From assembly GCF_001807265.1 (NCBI RefSeq), contig NZ_KV788371.1, forward strand, positions 47,377 through 111,376: a stretch of 64,000 nucleotides of DNA, given 5' to 3'. Position numbers and translations under genes: made by a program. The notes under the pieces were generated by a model. It searched no databases. It worked only from the letters and a program-made list of their open reading frames with translations, and was not told the DNA's origin. Within the stretch, counting starts at the first letter, position 1. Every line of letters begins with the position of its first letter. The DNA comes from Corynebacterium sp. HMSC05H05 (GTDB lineage Bacteria; Actinomycetota; Actinomycetes; Mycobacteriales; Mycobacteriaceae). Shown here piece after piece: positions 33,217-41,619 of the stretch.

Positions 33217-33572
33217 CTGCGCTTGATGCTGGTGATCTTCTTGCCGCGGGCCAGTTCGTCGACAAGCAGGTCCATCTGGCGGATCTTGCGCATGAGATCC
33301 TCGTCGACCTCCTCGACGCGAACGCCGCACACCTTCCCGGTGATCAAATCGGCGTTCGCGTTGAGCGCGACCGTCTCGAAGAACTCGCGCAGCGTCTTCC
33401 CCGACGCCGCCTCCGATTCCAGCTCCTCCGGCGCAAGACCGGTGAACCAGCCGAGCACGTCGTCCAACTCGTCGCGAGTGTGCCCCTTGCGCTCAACTTT
33501 GGCCAGGTAGTTGTTGTAAATGTCGCCGAACGGGTAGGCGTAGACCCGCTCCAGCTTCGCCTGCTCATCCAT
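33213..33572 (-). CDS. DUF2200-family protein
   Basis: 119 residues. KLERVYAYPFGDIYNNYLAK, then VERKGHTRDELDDVLGWFTG, is the family core; members are small conserved proteins of unknown function, with the C-terminal ITGKVCGVRVEEVDEDLMRK segment also typical. The ATG at 33572 is 7 nt behind TAGTGT on its strand; an in-frame extension upstream was rejected. Soluble and slightly acidic. Confidence 0.85.
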   Translation of the reverse strand: MDEQAKLERVYAYPFGDIYNNYLAKVERKGHTRDELDDVLGWFTGLAPEELESEAASGKTLREFFETVALNANADLITGKVCGVRVEEVDEDLMRKIRQMDLLVDELARGKKITSIKRS

Positions 33573-33637
33573 ACCCGCCACACTATCGCCTCCCGCGGTT
33601 CCATCGCGGATGCGCATTTTCATGGGCATACGGGCTC

Positions 33638-33704
33638 TTGTGCGCGGGGTGTGGGTGGCTTTAGTGTCGTCGATAAGCGGGAGCAGGGGGCTCCCGCACG
33701 ACAC
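33638..33704 (+). promoter_or_regulatory. Promoter with nested inverted repeats and a CGTCGATAAGC copy
   Basis: -35 TTGTGC (33638-33643) and -10 TAGTGT (33662-33667), 18 bp apart. GTGTCGT (33664-33670) is repeated inverted as ACGACAC (33698-33704), enclosing an 8-bp perfect hairpin GCGGGAGC/GCTCCCGC (33677-33697). CGTCGATAAGC occupies 33668-33678, between the arms. The SD AGGGGGG follows at 33707. Confidence 0.55.
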
Positions 33705-33717
33705 CTAGGGGGGACCC

Positions 33718-34515
33718 ATGCGATTCGACACCTACGAGCTTTATTACCTGGACACCTACGACGAGGAAGCCGCGGATCTCGCCGACGATCTCGGGATCGA
33801 GGCGGACAACCCGTACTTCGATGAGGACATAGCCATCCACCTCGACGCCGACTACGTCATCGACAACGGTCTGCGCGTCGCCGTGATCGTGCACGACATC
33901 GACTCGCACGAGGTCGAGCTCGCGATGCTGCAGCCCGGCAGCCCGCAGGCGCCTGAGTGGTACTCGCCCGAAGACGCCGCGAACGTGGTCGCCGAGCTGG
34001 GCCGTGTGCTCGTCGCGCTCGACGACAAAACCGTGAAAATCGTGGACCCGCAAGACCCGGCGTTCGCGCTGAAGCGCCGCGCGTCGTTCCAGGCGGAGGA
34101 CATGACAACCGCCACAGTGGCGATGCTGCAGGACTCGCAGGACAACGCGCTCTACACCACGTTTTGCATCGAGTTCCGTCCGAATATGCACTCCGATTTC
34201 ACGTTCCCGGTCGCGATCTTCGCGTTCGACCCGCGTGTGGGCAGGCTTTCAGGGCACATGCTTCTCGACGACAACCCGTTCGCCCCGCCCACCTTCAACC
34301 GCGCCCAGAAGAAAATCGTGGCGCGCAGGATCAACGACATCCTGGAATCCATCCACACGGCCATGCGCGAAGAGCGCACGATCAGCCCGTTTAAGAACCT
34401 GGGGCCGCAGTTCCGCTCCGAGGGCCTGCCGTCGATGGAGGCGGTGGACACCCACCACGCCATCGACCAGGCGCTGGAGTACCTCGAGCGGTGGTGGGGC
34501 GAGCGCGCGTCCTAA
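33718..34515 (+). CDS. Unknown acidic cytosolic protein
   Basis: 265 residues, strongly acidic at the N-terminus (LDTYDEEAADLADDLGIE). No signal or membrane segment. A central strand-rich region (TTFCIEFRPNMHSDFTFPVA) and a helical C-terminus ending ALEYLERWWGERAS. I do not recognise a family. It has its own promoter with nested inverted repeats and an unusually G-rich SD. It ends in a CTAA stop overlap with the opposite metalloprotease gene. Codon use is ordinary for the window. Confidence 0.75.
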   Translation: MRFDTYELYYLDTYDEEAADLADDLGIEADNPYFDEDIAIHLDADYVIDNGLRVAVIVHDIDSHEVELAMLQPGSPQAPEWYSPEDAANVVAELGRVLVALDDKTVKIVDPQDPAFALKRRASFQAEDMTTATVAMLQDSQDNALYTTFCIEFRPNMHSDFTFPVAIFAFDPRVGRLSGHMLLDDNPFAPPTFNRAQKKIVARRINDILESIHTAMREERTISPFKNLGPQFRSEGLPSMEAVDTHHAIDQALEYLERWWGERAS

Positions 34516-36899
34516 ATCAGACCTTGGCTGTGCGCCCAACCGAACCCGGCCGCGCCCAAGCCGACGAGCCCCAGCAGCACACCGATGATGATGCCCACCG
34601 GCGACTCGGAGCTGCCGGAGGGCTTCTCGCTTTGCGACGGCTCCGCCTTCCCCTGCACCTGCACCGGTGTCGCGGTCGCAGTCGATGTCTTTTCCGGGGC
34701 GGCCTTGAGGCGGTTGCGGGCGAACGTCTTCAGTTTCTCGTCCGCGTCCGAGGCGAGGACCTCCTTGAGCACCTTGTCCATCTCGGCGCGGGAGTACTCG
34801 AGCGCGGAGACGTTGAACGTGTCGTCGAACACCTGCGCGCCCTCGGAGTTGGACACGGTGATGTGCAGCGGCACGACCGGGTTATCGATGAACGCGGCCG
34901 GGGAAACCTCGATGTCCACGGGCGTGATGTAGTTCGAGTCGCCTTTGGCGAAGTAGTTGCCGCTGAACTCGCCGACGCCGTAGTCCGCGACCACGGTGAA
35001 GGTGTCGTCGGTGGCACCCAGGTTGCGCAGCTCGCCCTTGATGATGTTGGTGTCGGCCTGCGTGATGATGCCGTTGTCGTTGTTCAGGTTGCGGGCGAGG
35101 CTGAAACCGACCTTGCCGTTGTTTTTACCGGTGGCGGCGGCTGCGGAGATCAGCTCGTCGACCACGGCACGCTCCTCGTCCGCGAGCACCTCGGGGGCGT
35201 CGGCGGTGTGGTCGTAGTCGCGCACGCCCTGGCCGATGAACTCGGTCTTGAACAACAGGTTGTCCCAGTCCGACGGGATGGCGTAGTCGAAGTTGTCGTC
35301 CTGGGGCCTGTAGCGGGACCTGTCGTCGGGGTTGGGGATCGCCTCGGTGGTGCGCACCTCCCGGCCGGAGAATCCAAAGGTGGAGAATTGGTGGGCGTAG
35401 CTCATGGTGGACTCGTACGCGTCCAGCCAGTCGTAGCCGAGGCGGTCGAACTGCACCGAGGGGTCTTTGGTGTCCACGAAGCGCACGGGGCGCTGGGCGG
35501 TGTTGCCGCGGGTTTCGCGTCCCCAGTGCATCAGGCCCAGGGTGTGGCCGAACTCGTGGAGGATGGTGTTGCGCAGCAGCTCGTCGCTGTTGGTCACGTC
35601 CCCGGAGACGAAGAAGGTGGAGCCGTTGACCTGGCCGAGGCCGGTGACGTTCTTCTTGTCGCTTTCGTCGAAGCGGGTGCCGATGAGCGCCGAGCGGAAC
35701 ACGGAACGGCGCGCGCCGAGGAGTTTTTCTGCCTGTTCTTCCAGCTTGGCGGTGCGCCCATCGTCGTCGAGGCCGCCGAAGTACTCGGCGGTGTACGGCT
35801 CCGTTTCGCCGCCCTTGCGCTCGCCGGCGGTCATGCTGGCCATGGATTCGCTGACGTAGGACTTGCCCGCGTCGATGTGCAGGTTGATCCCGTTTTGGTC
35901 GAAGAGGTCTTCCAGCTCTTTGAGCAGCGACGGGTTCGGCGCGTAGCTTTTTGTGTTCGCGGTGGCGCAGGCGGCGAATTCGGCGAAATCTTCCAGGTTG
36001 GCGGCGAAGCGTTCGGTGCGGTCGCAGCCGATGGTCTCCCATTCTGATTGCATCCAGTTGACCTGCAGGAACAGGTCTTTGCGGTCGGGGTCTGCGCCCC
36101 AGCGTTGGATGGGCAGGTATGTGCCGTCGGCAAGCCTGAGCCCCTCGGCTTCCCAGGAGTCGCGCAGCCCGTCGCCGTCGCTGTCCAGCACGGAATCTTG
36201 CGGCGTGATGGTCACCGACATGCCCGCGCTTATCGACGCCCCCGGGGCCACCGTGCGCTCCCACCTCGCGGCCTGGTGCTGGGCGCCGTCATTCGCTCCC
36301 GCGAGCGCCGCCGCCTTGGTCTGGCCCGTCGCCACGGTGGTGGGCGCGGTGAAGCGCACGTCGGTGACGTAGCCGCCGGTCTTCGGCTGCACGACCACGT
36401 TGTTGCCGTTGCGCTTCGCGGTGGCGCCAGCGGCCGCCGGCAGCGCGTTGGCCAGGTCGATGTTCACCTTGCCGCCGGCCTGACCGGTGTTTTTCACGGT
36501 CACGGTGGCGTCGACGCGCCCGCCGTCGATGCGGTAGGTGCGGGTGATGAGGACGTCGTTGTGCTGCTGGGTGTAGGTGAGCACGTCGGCGGGGCCGTCG
36601 GTAGTCACGTTCGGCTTGGCGTTCAGGCCGGGGTCCACCAGTACCCCGTTCGCGCGGACCTCCATGGAGGTGTCGAACTGGTGGTTGTCCGCCTGCGACG
36701 CCGGGTGCGAGTAGTCGAAGCGGCCCACCCCGCGCGGGGTGATAAACCCGTTGATGAACGGCTCGGTGGCGCTGGAGTGGGTCACGGTCGCATCCGGGTG
36801 GGTGGTGCCCAGGGTGACCTTCGCGTCCGCCGCCGGTGCCGCGGTAGCTGCCAGGGCCGCGCAGAGGGACACTGCCAGCGTTTTCTTCATCACATTCAT
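34512..36899 (-). CDS. Membrane-anchored metzincin-type zinc metalloprotease
   Basis: 795 residues. Signal peptide MKKTLAVSLCAALAATAAPA; an N-terminal beta-rich domain (about 40-260); a calcium-loop-like DSDGDGLRDSWEAEG (about 265-280); then the catalytic domain with HEFGHTLGLMH at 448-458 (three His ligands and Glu) and a Met-turn STMSY near 499. A Ser/Pro/Glu linker leads to a C-terminal membrane helix and short tail. It is therefore an exported, membrane-tethered protease. The start at 36899 (MNVMKK) has AAAGGGAC upstream; 36890 is the alternative. It follows the 1109-residue surface protein by 14 nt, so the two form one operon and the surface protein may be substrate or partner. Confidence 0.85.
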   Translation of the reverse strand: MNVMKKTLAVSLCAALAATAAPAADAKVTLGTTHPDATVTHSSATEPFINGFITPRGVGRFDYSHPASQADNHQFDTSMEVRANGVLVDPGLNAKPNVTTDGPADVLTYTQQHNDVLITRTYRIDGGRVDATVTVKNTGQAGGKVNIDLANALPAAAGATAKRNGNNVVVQPKTGGYVTDVRFTAPTTVATGQTKAAALAGANDGAQHQAARWERTVAPGASISAGMSVTITPQDSVLDSDGDGLRDSWEAEGLRLADGTYLPIQRWGADPDRKDLFLQVNWMQSEWETIGCDRTERFAANLEDFAEFAACATANTKSYAPNPSLLKELEDLFDQNGINLHIDAGKSYVSESMASMTAGERKGGETEPYTAEYFGGLDDDGRTAKLEEQAEKLLGARRSVFRSALIGTRFDESDKKNVTGLGQVNGSTFFVSGDVTNSDELLRNTILHEFGHTLGLMHWGRETRGNTAQRPVRFVDTKDPSVQFDRLGYDWLDAYESTMSYAHQFSTFGFSGREVRTTEAIPNPDDRSRYRPQDDNFDYAIPSDWDNLLFKTEFIGQGVRDYDHTADAPEVLADEERAVVDELISAAAATGKNNGKVGFSLARNLNNDNGIITQADTNIIKGELRNLGATDDTFTVVADYGVGEFSGNYFAKGDSNYITPVDIEVSPAAFIDNPVVPLHITVSNSEGAQVFDDTFNVSALEYSRAEMDKVLKEVLASDADEKLKTFARNRLKAAPEKTSTATATPVQVQGKAEPSQSEKPSGSSESPVGIIIGVLLGLVGLGAAGFGWAHSQGLI
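36228..36238 (-). repeat. CGTCGATAAGC word, copy in metalloprotease gene
   Basis: In the protease frame it encodes Ala-Ser-Ile-Ser with Ile as the rare codon ATA, a different frame from most other copies. Confidence 0.6.
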
Positions 36900-36913
36900 G
36901 CCGATGTCCCTTT

Positions 36914-39900
36914 CTAGAACCCGAACTGTTTCAGCTGCGCCCTGACGGCGTCTTGGTTGAGAAACACCGCGTAGCCGATGCCCGCGATCGCCGCCAGCGC
37001 GCCGAGCACCACCGCGATCCACCCGGCGGATTCCGACGAGCCCTGCTGCGTCTTCGCTGCCGGCGCGGCGGCTGCAACCGGGTACTCCACAATCTTCGTG
37101 GAGCCGTCCGGGAATGTCGCCTGAACCGGCACCTTCAGCACGGTGCCCGCGGGCACCTCGCCGCTCGGGGTGGCGGTCAGCTCGCCGGTGGCGGAGTCGT
37201 AGGCGACGTCCCAGCCGTCATGGTCGAAGTCTGCAAGCTTCGCGCCGCGCGGCAGCCCGGTGCGAACCGACGTGCCTTCGCCGCCGGTGACCTGCGGGGA
37301 GAAACGCACCGCGTCCGAGACGGCGGTGACCTTCGCGGTGATTTCCTCGGTGCTGCCGTCGGCGTAGCGCACCCGCACCGTCACCGTGTACGGGGTGTCG
37401 CGCTGCGCGTCCGGGGCCAGTTGAATCTTCAGCGAGCCAGTTTGCCTATCGACGCCCACGTTTCGCAGTCCCCCGCCATCCACGACAGCGAACGTGGTGC
37501 CCGCCGGCACGGTGCCGGTCAGCCCCACCGTCGCGGTCCCGCCAGACGCGGACGAAATATCGGCGTACGAGGGGGAATGTTTGGTGGACAGGGCGGAGCT
37601 CGTCGATAAGCCAACGCCTGCGGTAAGCCTTGTCGACGACCCGTCCGCGAAGTACGCGATCACCGGGACCTCCACATCGCTGCCCTGTGTCGGGGCGAAC
37701 AGGCGCAGATCCCCGGAGTAGGTGTCCACCAACGCGACCCAGCCGTCCAGTGGCGTGGAACGGTCAATCTCAAACGTCGTGCCCTGCGGCAGCACGGTGG
37801 TGCCGGTGCGCAGCACGGTGATGCCCTCGCCGGGACGCACGGACAGGCCGTCCTCGTAGCCCAGCTCTGTGGTCAGGGCGAGCAGCGGATCCCCGATCTC
37901 CACCTCCGCGTTGTAGGCGCGGAAGGATTTGTCGGGGAAGGTCACCTTCACCGGGATCGTGCGGATGCCGGGCTTGGCGTCTCGCGGCGGGGTGAACGTA
38001 AGACGGCCGTTGTTGTCGGCGCGGACCCAGCTGGCGAAGGCCGGGTCCACGTCGAAGCGGGCGCCCTCGGGCACGCGGCGGTCCTGGTAGACGAACGGGC
38101 CGTCGGTCACGGTCGCGCGCGGGCGGCCCGCCTGACGGCTCGCCCCCGCCAGCACCGGAATCAGGGGGAAACGCACCTCGTGCTGCTTCGCCATCGGCGC
38201 AGGCTGCGCCACCTCGACGGTGATGGTGTGCGTCTGACCCGCGTTGTCCTTGGCCACCACGCGGTACTCGCCCGGCGCGGCGTCGCGCGGAGGGCGGGCG
38301 ACGACAGTTCCGTCCTTCTCCACCGAAATCCAGCGGTTCTCGGCGGGGATCTGTGTGGTCTTGCCGTCGGGACCGACCTTTGTGACACCGGTCGTGCGGA
38401 AACTCGGTGCGGAAGTGGTGTCGCCGGAGCGCTTTGGCGCGCTGACCTGGGTTTCACCAGGTTTGACCACCACACGGTCCCAATCGAACCGCGCCTTCGG
38501 CTTTTCGGGGTTGACCACGAACCCGGGCAGCCGGACGGTCTGCCCCGCCTTCACTGTCACGTTGGCGGGCGGCGGCGCGACGTGGCCTTTAGGCACGCCG
38601 ACGGTGACGGTGTAGCTTCCCGGCGGCAGGTTGCTGAGCTGGAAGGTCCCGTCCTTGGCGACGGCGACGGTGTACGCCTTGCCCTTTGCGTCGCGAGCCG
38701 TCACGGACGCGCCCGGCACCGCCTTGCCGGCAGCGTCGGTGACCTTGCCGGCCACGGAGCCGACCGTCGGCACCGGCGGCTTGGTGGGCGACGGCTTCGG
38801 GGTCGGCGCTGGTTTCGGCGTGGACGCCTTCGTCGTCGGTTTCGGCGTGGTCGGCGCCGTGGATGGCTTCGTCGTGGTCGGCGCCGGTTTCGAGGTTGTG
38901 GTCGACGGTTTCGGAGCCGGCTTCAACGTGAGCTCGAAATCCACGGTCTCGGTCCCCCGACCGGTCAAGGTCACTTGCTCAGGTGCCGGCAGACCATATT
39001 TCGCTGGTGCCGCGGTGACCTTGATGGTGGTCAAGCCCGCCGGCACGCCGGTGATCACATAGTCGCCGTCAGCCGTGGTCTTCACCGATTGGCCACCAGC
39101 CTGCACAGTCACGTCCGCGACACCTTGATTGTCCGGGTCAGTCACGCGGCCGGCCACGGTGCCGAACTGCGGCTTTTCATCGACCTTGTACTGGCCGATG
39201 GCGTTGTCGCGCTGGTCGCTCACCACAACACCGTTGACCGTTCTCGACTCGGTTGTTGTGGTCTCGCCGAACACCAAGTCGTGCGTGCCCGCTGGGACCT
39301 TGGTCACCGTGAAGTTGCCCTCCTTATCCGTGGTGGTGGAGCGGCCGGCGATCGCCACGGTGGCGCCTTGGACGGGGTTATCGGAGGCGTCGATAAGCGA
39401 ACCGCTCACAGTGATCGGGTAGACGTCGAAGTCGGGGGCGGCGAGCCCCTCCGCGGCCTCCCACGTCTTCGGTTCCGGGGTGGCGAAACCGGCCGGTGGA
39501 ACCACCGTGATTGCCATCGTGCCGGAGGGCGACGGCGCCGCAACCTCGTAGGAACCGTCGGGGCGCACTGGTGAAGTGAAGGTCTCGGCACCTTGACGGA
39601 GCTCCACCATCGCCTGCTTGTACTCATCCGCGGTTGCGTCGTGCATAGTTACTGAACCGCGGATGTCGGCGTTGACGGTTGGGCGAGTGAACCGCGCACC
39701 GCCGCCACGCAACGGCGTGGGGTACTGCGCGCCTTTGCCCGGTGCAAACAGGGCCAGTCGCTCGCCCCTGCCAACCTGCACCCCCGGCAGCTCATAGGAG
39801 ATGCGGATGGAGGGATGGCCCGACGCCGAGGTGCTCCGGCTGCGGCGCGCCTTCACGTCGTAGGAGGCGAGGACCTGTGTGCCTTTCATGTGGTCCACTC

Positions 39901-40243
39901 GGTATTCGGCGACTTCGGGGATCCGCGTGAAGACCGGGTCGTCGGCTGGTGCGAACTCTCTCGGATTGGTGCTGTCCGGCGGCACGAAGTCGATGCTCAC
40001 GGTGCGCACGGTCATCTCCGATTCAAAGAAGACGGACGCTTCCCAGTCGCCATTGAGGTTGTTCACGGAGCCGAAGCTGATGCCCTGCTGCTGCGTCGGT
40101 GCGACCTGCGCGTGCGCAACCGGGAGCGTCGGCCCGAGCGGCCCGAGTGGCACAGCGGTAACACCGCCAGCGAGCGCCAGCACCGTCGCCGCCGCCGTTA
40201 TGCGTTTGATGGGCGCACGATCAGTACTGGGGTGACGGGACAT
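36914..40243 (-). CDS. Large multidomain cell-surface protein (CnaB-like and YPDG-like domains)
   Basis: 1109 residues. Signal peptide to about residue 45 (ends VAHAQ). An N-terminal beta domain (about 50-200) is followed by carboxypeptidase-regulatory/CnaB-like modules at about 205-275, 280-330 (SGSLIDASDNPVQGATV), 360-415 (AGRVTDPDNQGVADVTV) and 495-550 (AGKVTDAAGKAVPGASV). A Pro/Thr/Lys-rich stalk lies at about 438-490. Then come several YPDG/Rib-like strands ending FPDKS, FADGS, YADGS and FPDGS. A membrane helix and the tail VRAQLKQFGF close it, with no LPXTG. It looks like an adhesin-type stalk and is first in an operon with the metzincin protease. The start has GGGAGAAG upstream. Confidence 0.85.
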   Translation of the reverse strand: MSRHPSTDRAPIKRITAAATVLALAGGVTAVPLGPLGPTLPVAHAQVAPTQQQGISFGSVNNLNGDWEASVFFESEMTVRTVSIDFVPPDSTNPREFAPADDPVFTRIPEVAEYRVDHMKGTQVLASYDVKARRSRSTSASGHPSIRISYELPGVQVGRGERLALFAPGKGAQYPTPLRGGGARFTRPTVNADIRGSVTMHDATADEYKQAMVELRQGAETFTSPVRPDGSYEVAAPSPSGTMAITVVPPAGFATPEPKTWEAAEGLAAPDFDVYPITVSGSLIDASDNPVQGATVAIAGRSTTTDKEGNFTVTKVPAGTHDLVFGETTTTESRTVNGVVVSDQRDNAIGQYKVDEKPQFGTVAGRVTDPDNQGVADVTVQAGGQSVKTTADGDYVITGVPAGLTTIKVTAAPAKYGLPAPEQVTLTGRGTETVDFELTLKPAPKPSTTTSKPAPTTTKPSTAPTTPKPTTKASTPKPAPTPKPSPTKPPVPTVGSVAGKVTDAAGKAVPGASVTARDAKGKAYTVAVAKDGTFQLSNLPPGSYTVTVGVPKGHVAPPPANVTVKAGQTVRLPGFVVNPEKPKARFDWDRVVVKPGETQVSAPKRSGDTTSAPSFRTTGVTKVGPDGKTTQIPAENRWISVEKDGTVVARPPRDAAPGEYRVVAKDNAGQTHTITVEVAQPAPMAKQHEVRFPLIPVLAGASRQAGRPRATVTDGPFVYQDRRVPEGARFDVDPAFASWVRADNNGRLTFTPPRDAKPGIRTIPVKVTFPDKSFRAYNAEVEIGDPLLALTTELGYEDGLSVRPGEGITVLRTGTTVLPQGTTFEIDRSTPLDGWVALVDTYSGDLRLFAPTQGSDVEVPVIAYFADGSSTRLTAGVGLSTSSALSTKHSPSYADISSASGGTATVGLTGTVPAGTTFAVVDGGGLRNVGVDRQTGSLKIQLAPDAQRDTPYTVTVRVRYADGSTEEITAKVTAVSDAVRFSPQVTGGEGTSVRTGLPRGAKLADFDHDGWDVAYDSATGELTATPSGEVPAGTVLKVPVQATFPDGSTKIVEYPVAAAAPAAKTQQGSSESAGWIAVVLGALAAIAGIGYAVFLNQDAVRAQLKQFGF
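37444..37454 (-). repeat. CGTCGATAGGC word, copy in surface-protein gene
   Basis: In the gene's frame it encodes Gly-Val-Asp-Arg with Arg as AGG, a rare codon here. Confidence 0.6.
37601..37611 (+). repeat. CGTCGATAAGC word, copy 1 in surface-protein gene
   Basis: The gene strand reads the complement as Leu-Ser-Thr-Ser, Leu as TTA, the rarest Leu codon in such DNA. Confidence 0.6.
39388..39398 (+). repeat. CGTCGATAAGC word, copy 2 in surface-protein gene
   Basis: The gene strand reads the complement within Ser-Leu-Ile-Asp-Ala of the second CnaB-like module, Leu as CTT. Confidence 0.6.
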
Positions 40244-40422
40244 ACTTCTCCCAACTTTTTCAACGCTTCGGCACCGCTAAGACACAGCAAACGCTACCAC
40301 TCATTTGTATGCCCTATCCAAAATTGCATGAGGCGGGGGTGCGGCGGTTCGGGTTCGATCAGCGGAGGTTCCCGGACACCGGTAACGTATGCGTAAATGT
40401 GCGTAAAGAAAGGCGAGAATTA
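40244..40422. other. Divergent intergenic region, surface protein / sqdB
   Basis: 179 bp. It holds TAACGT (40383-40388) as a possible -10 for sqdB and two tandem TGCGTAAA copies just before its SD-like AAAGGCGAG. On the other strand a TACAAA-like -10 near 40305 could serve the surface-protein gene. No convincing operator or RNA was recognised. Confidence 0.35.
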
Positions 40423-41619
40423 GTGAAAATTGCAGTTCTGGGCGGCGACGGATTCTGTGGCTGGCCCGCGTCCCTGCACCTTTCAGACCTCGGACACGAG
40501 GTCACGATCGTGGACAACCTGTCGCGGCGTCGCATCGATAAGGAACTCGATGCGGAGTCGCTGACGCCGATCGCGACTATCGACGAGCGCCTGGCCGCCT
40601 GGAACGAGGTTTCCGGCAAAGAGATCGGCTTCGAAAACATCGACGTCGCCCAAGACTACGACGCACTCGTGGCGTTCCTGCAGGATTTCCAGCCGGACAC
40701 GGTCATCCACTTCGCCGAGCAGCGCGCCGCGCCGTACTCGATGAAGAGCCCGCGCAACAAACGCTACACCGTGGACAACAACGTCAACGCCACCCACAAC
40801 CTGCTCGCCGCGATCGTGGAGACCGGCCAGGACATCCACGTCGTGCACCTGGGCACCATGGGTGTGTACGGCTACGGCACCGCCGGCATGAAAATCCCGG
40901 AGGGCTACCTGGACGTGCAGGTGGACGCGGGCGAGAACGGCATTGTGGAGCAGCAGATCCTCTACCCCACCAACCCGGGCTCGATCTACCACATGACCAA
41001 GGTGCTGGACCAGCACCTGTTCGCCTACTACGCCAAGAACGACGAGCTGCGGATCACGGACCTGCACCAGGGCATCATCTGGGGCACCCACACTCCGCAG
41101 ACGCTTCGCGACGAGCGCCTGGTCAACCGCTTCGACTACGACGGCGACTACGGCACCGTGCTCAACCGCTTCCTCATGCAGGCGGCGATCGGTTACCCGC
41201 TGACCGTGCACGGCACCGGCGGGCAGACCCGCGCGTTCATCCACATCCGCGACATGGCGCGCTGCATTCAGCTTGCTGTGGAGAACCCGCCGGCGCGGGG
41301 TGAGCGCGTGAAGATTTTCAACCAGATGACGGAGACGCACAGGGTGCGGGATTTGGCGGAGCTCGTCGCAAAGATTGCGGACGCGGAGGTGCAGATGGTG
41401 CCGAACCCGCGCAAGGAGTCCGCCGAAAACGAACTCCACGTGGTCAACGACGCCTTCCTGGACCTGGGCCTAGAGCCGACGAAGCTGGAAGAAGGCCTGC
41501 TCGTGGAGGTCGAGGAGGTGGCGAAGAAGTACGCCGACCGCGCGGACCGCTCGAAGATTCCGGCGCGCTCGCTGTGGACCGCCGCGCAGTCCGCCGGTGT
41601 GCCGCAGGGCGAAAAGTAA
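40423..41619 (+). CDS. sqdB: UDP-sulfoquinovose synthase (SQD1/SqdB type)
   Basis: 398 residues, the size of plant SQD1 and bacterial SqdB. It converts UDP-glucose and sulfite to UDP-sulfoquinovose, head-group donor of the sulfolipid SQDG. An extended SDR: GGDGFCGWPASLHL binds NAD, DNLSRRRID and SLTPIATIDERLAAWNEVSG are hallmark SQD1 segments, LGTMGVYGYG carries the catalytic Thr, and SIYHMTKVLD the Tyr-x3-Lys. GTG at 40423 follows AAAGGCGAG; an upstream extension was rejected. The next gene, a GT4 glycosyltransferase, starts immediately after the stop, matching sqdB-sqdX pairs. Confidence 0.85.
   Translation: MKIAVLGGDGFCGWPASLHLSDLGHEVTIVDNLSRRRIDKELDAESLTPIATIDERLAAWNEVSGKEIGFENIDVAQDYDALVAFLQDFQPDTVIHFAEQRAAPYSMKSPRNKRYTVDNNVNATHNLLAAIVETGQDIHVVHLGTMGVYGYGTAGMKIPEGYLDVQVDAGENGIVEQQILYPTNPGSIYHMTKVLDQHLFAYYAKNDELRITDLHQGIIWGTHTPQTLRDERLVNRFDYDGDYGTVLNRFLMQAAIGYPLTVHGTGGQTRAFIHIRDMARCIQLAVENPPARGERVKIFNQMTETHRVRDLAELVAKIADAEVQMVPNPRKESAENELHVVNDAFLDLGLEPTKLEEGLLVEVEEVAKKYADRADRSKIPARSLWTAAQSAGVPQGEK

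Noticed and set aside
34491..36047. Long plus-strand frames opposite the metalloprotease gene
   Set aside because: Compositional shadows without any motif; the minus frame has signal peptide, HExxH and membrane anchor.
36914..40243. Sortase anchoring of the large surface protein
   Set aside because: No LPXTG-type motif or sortase gene is present; the C-terminus is a membrane helix with a short non-canonical tail.
40340..40362. tRNA-like T-loop sequence GGTTCGATC before sqdB
   Set aside because: No acceptor, D or anticodon stem can be drawn around it.
40423..41619. sqdB as a generic UDP-glucose 4-epimerase
   Set aside because: The RRR and WNEVSG segments and overall length fit SQD1 rather than GalE.
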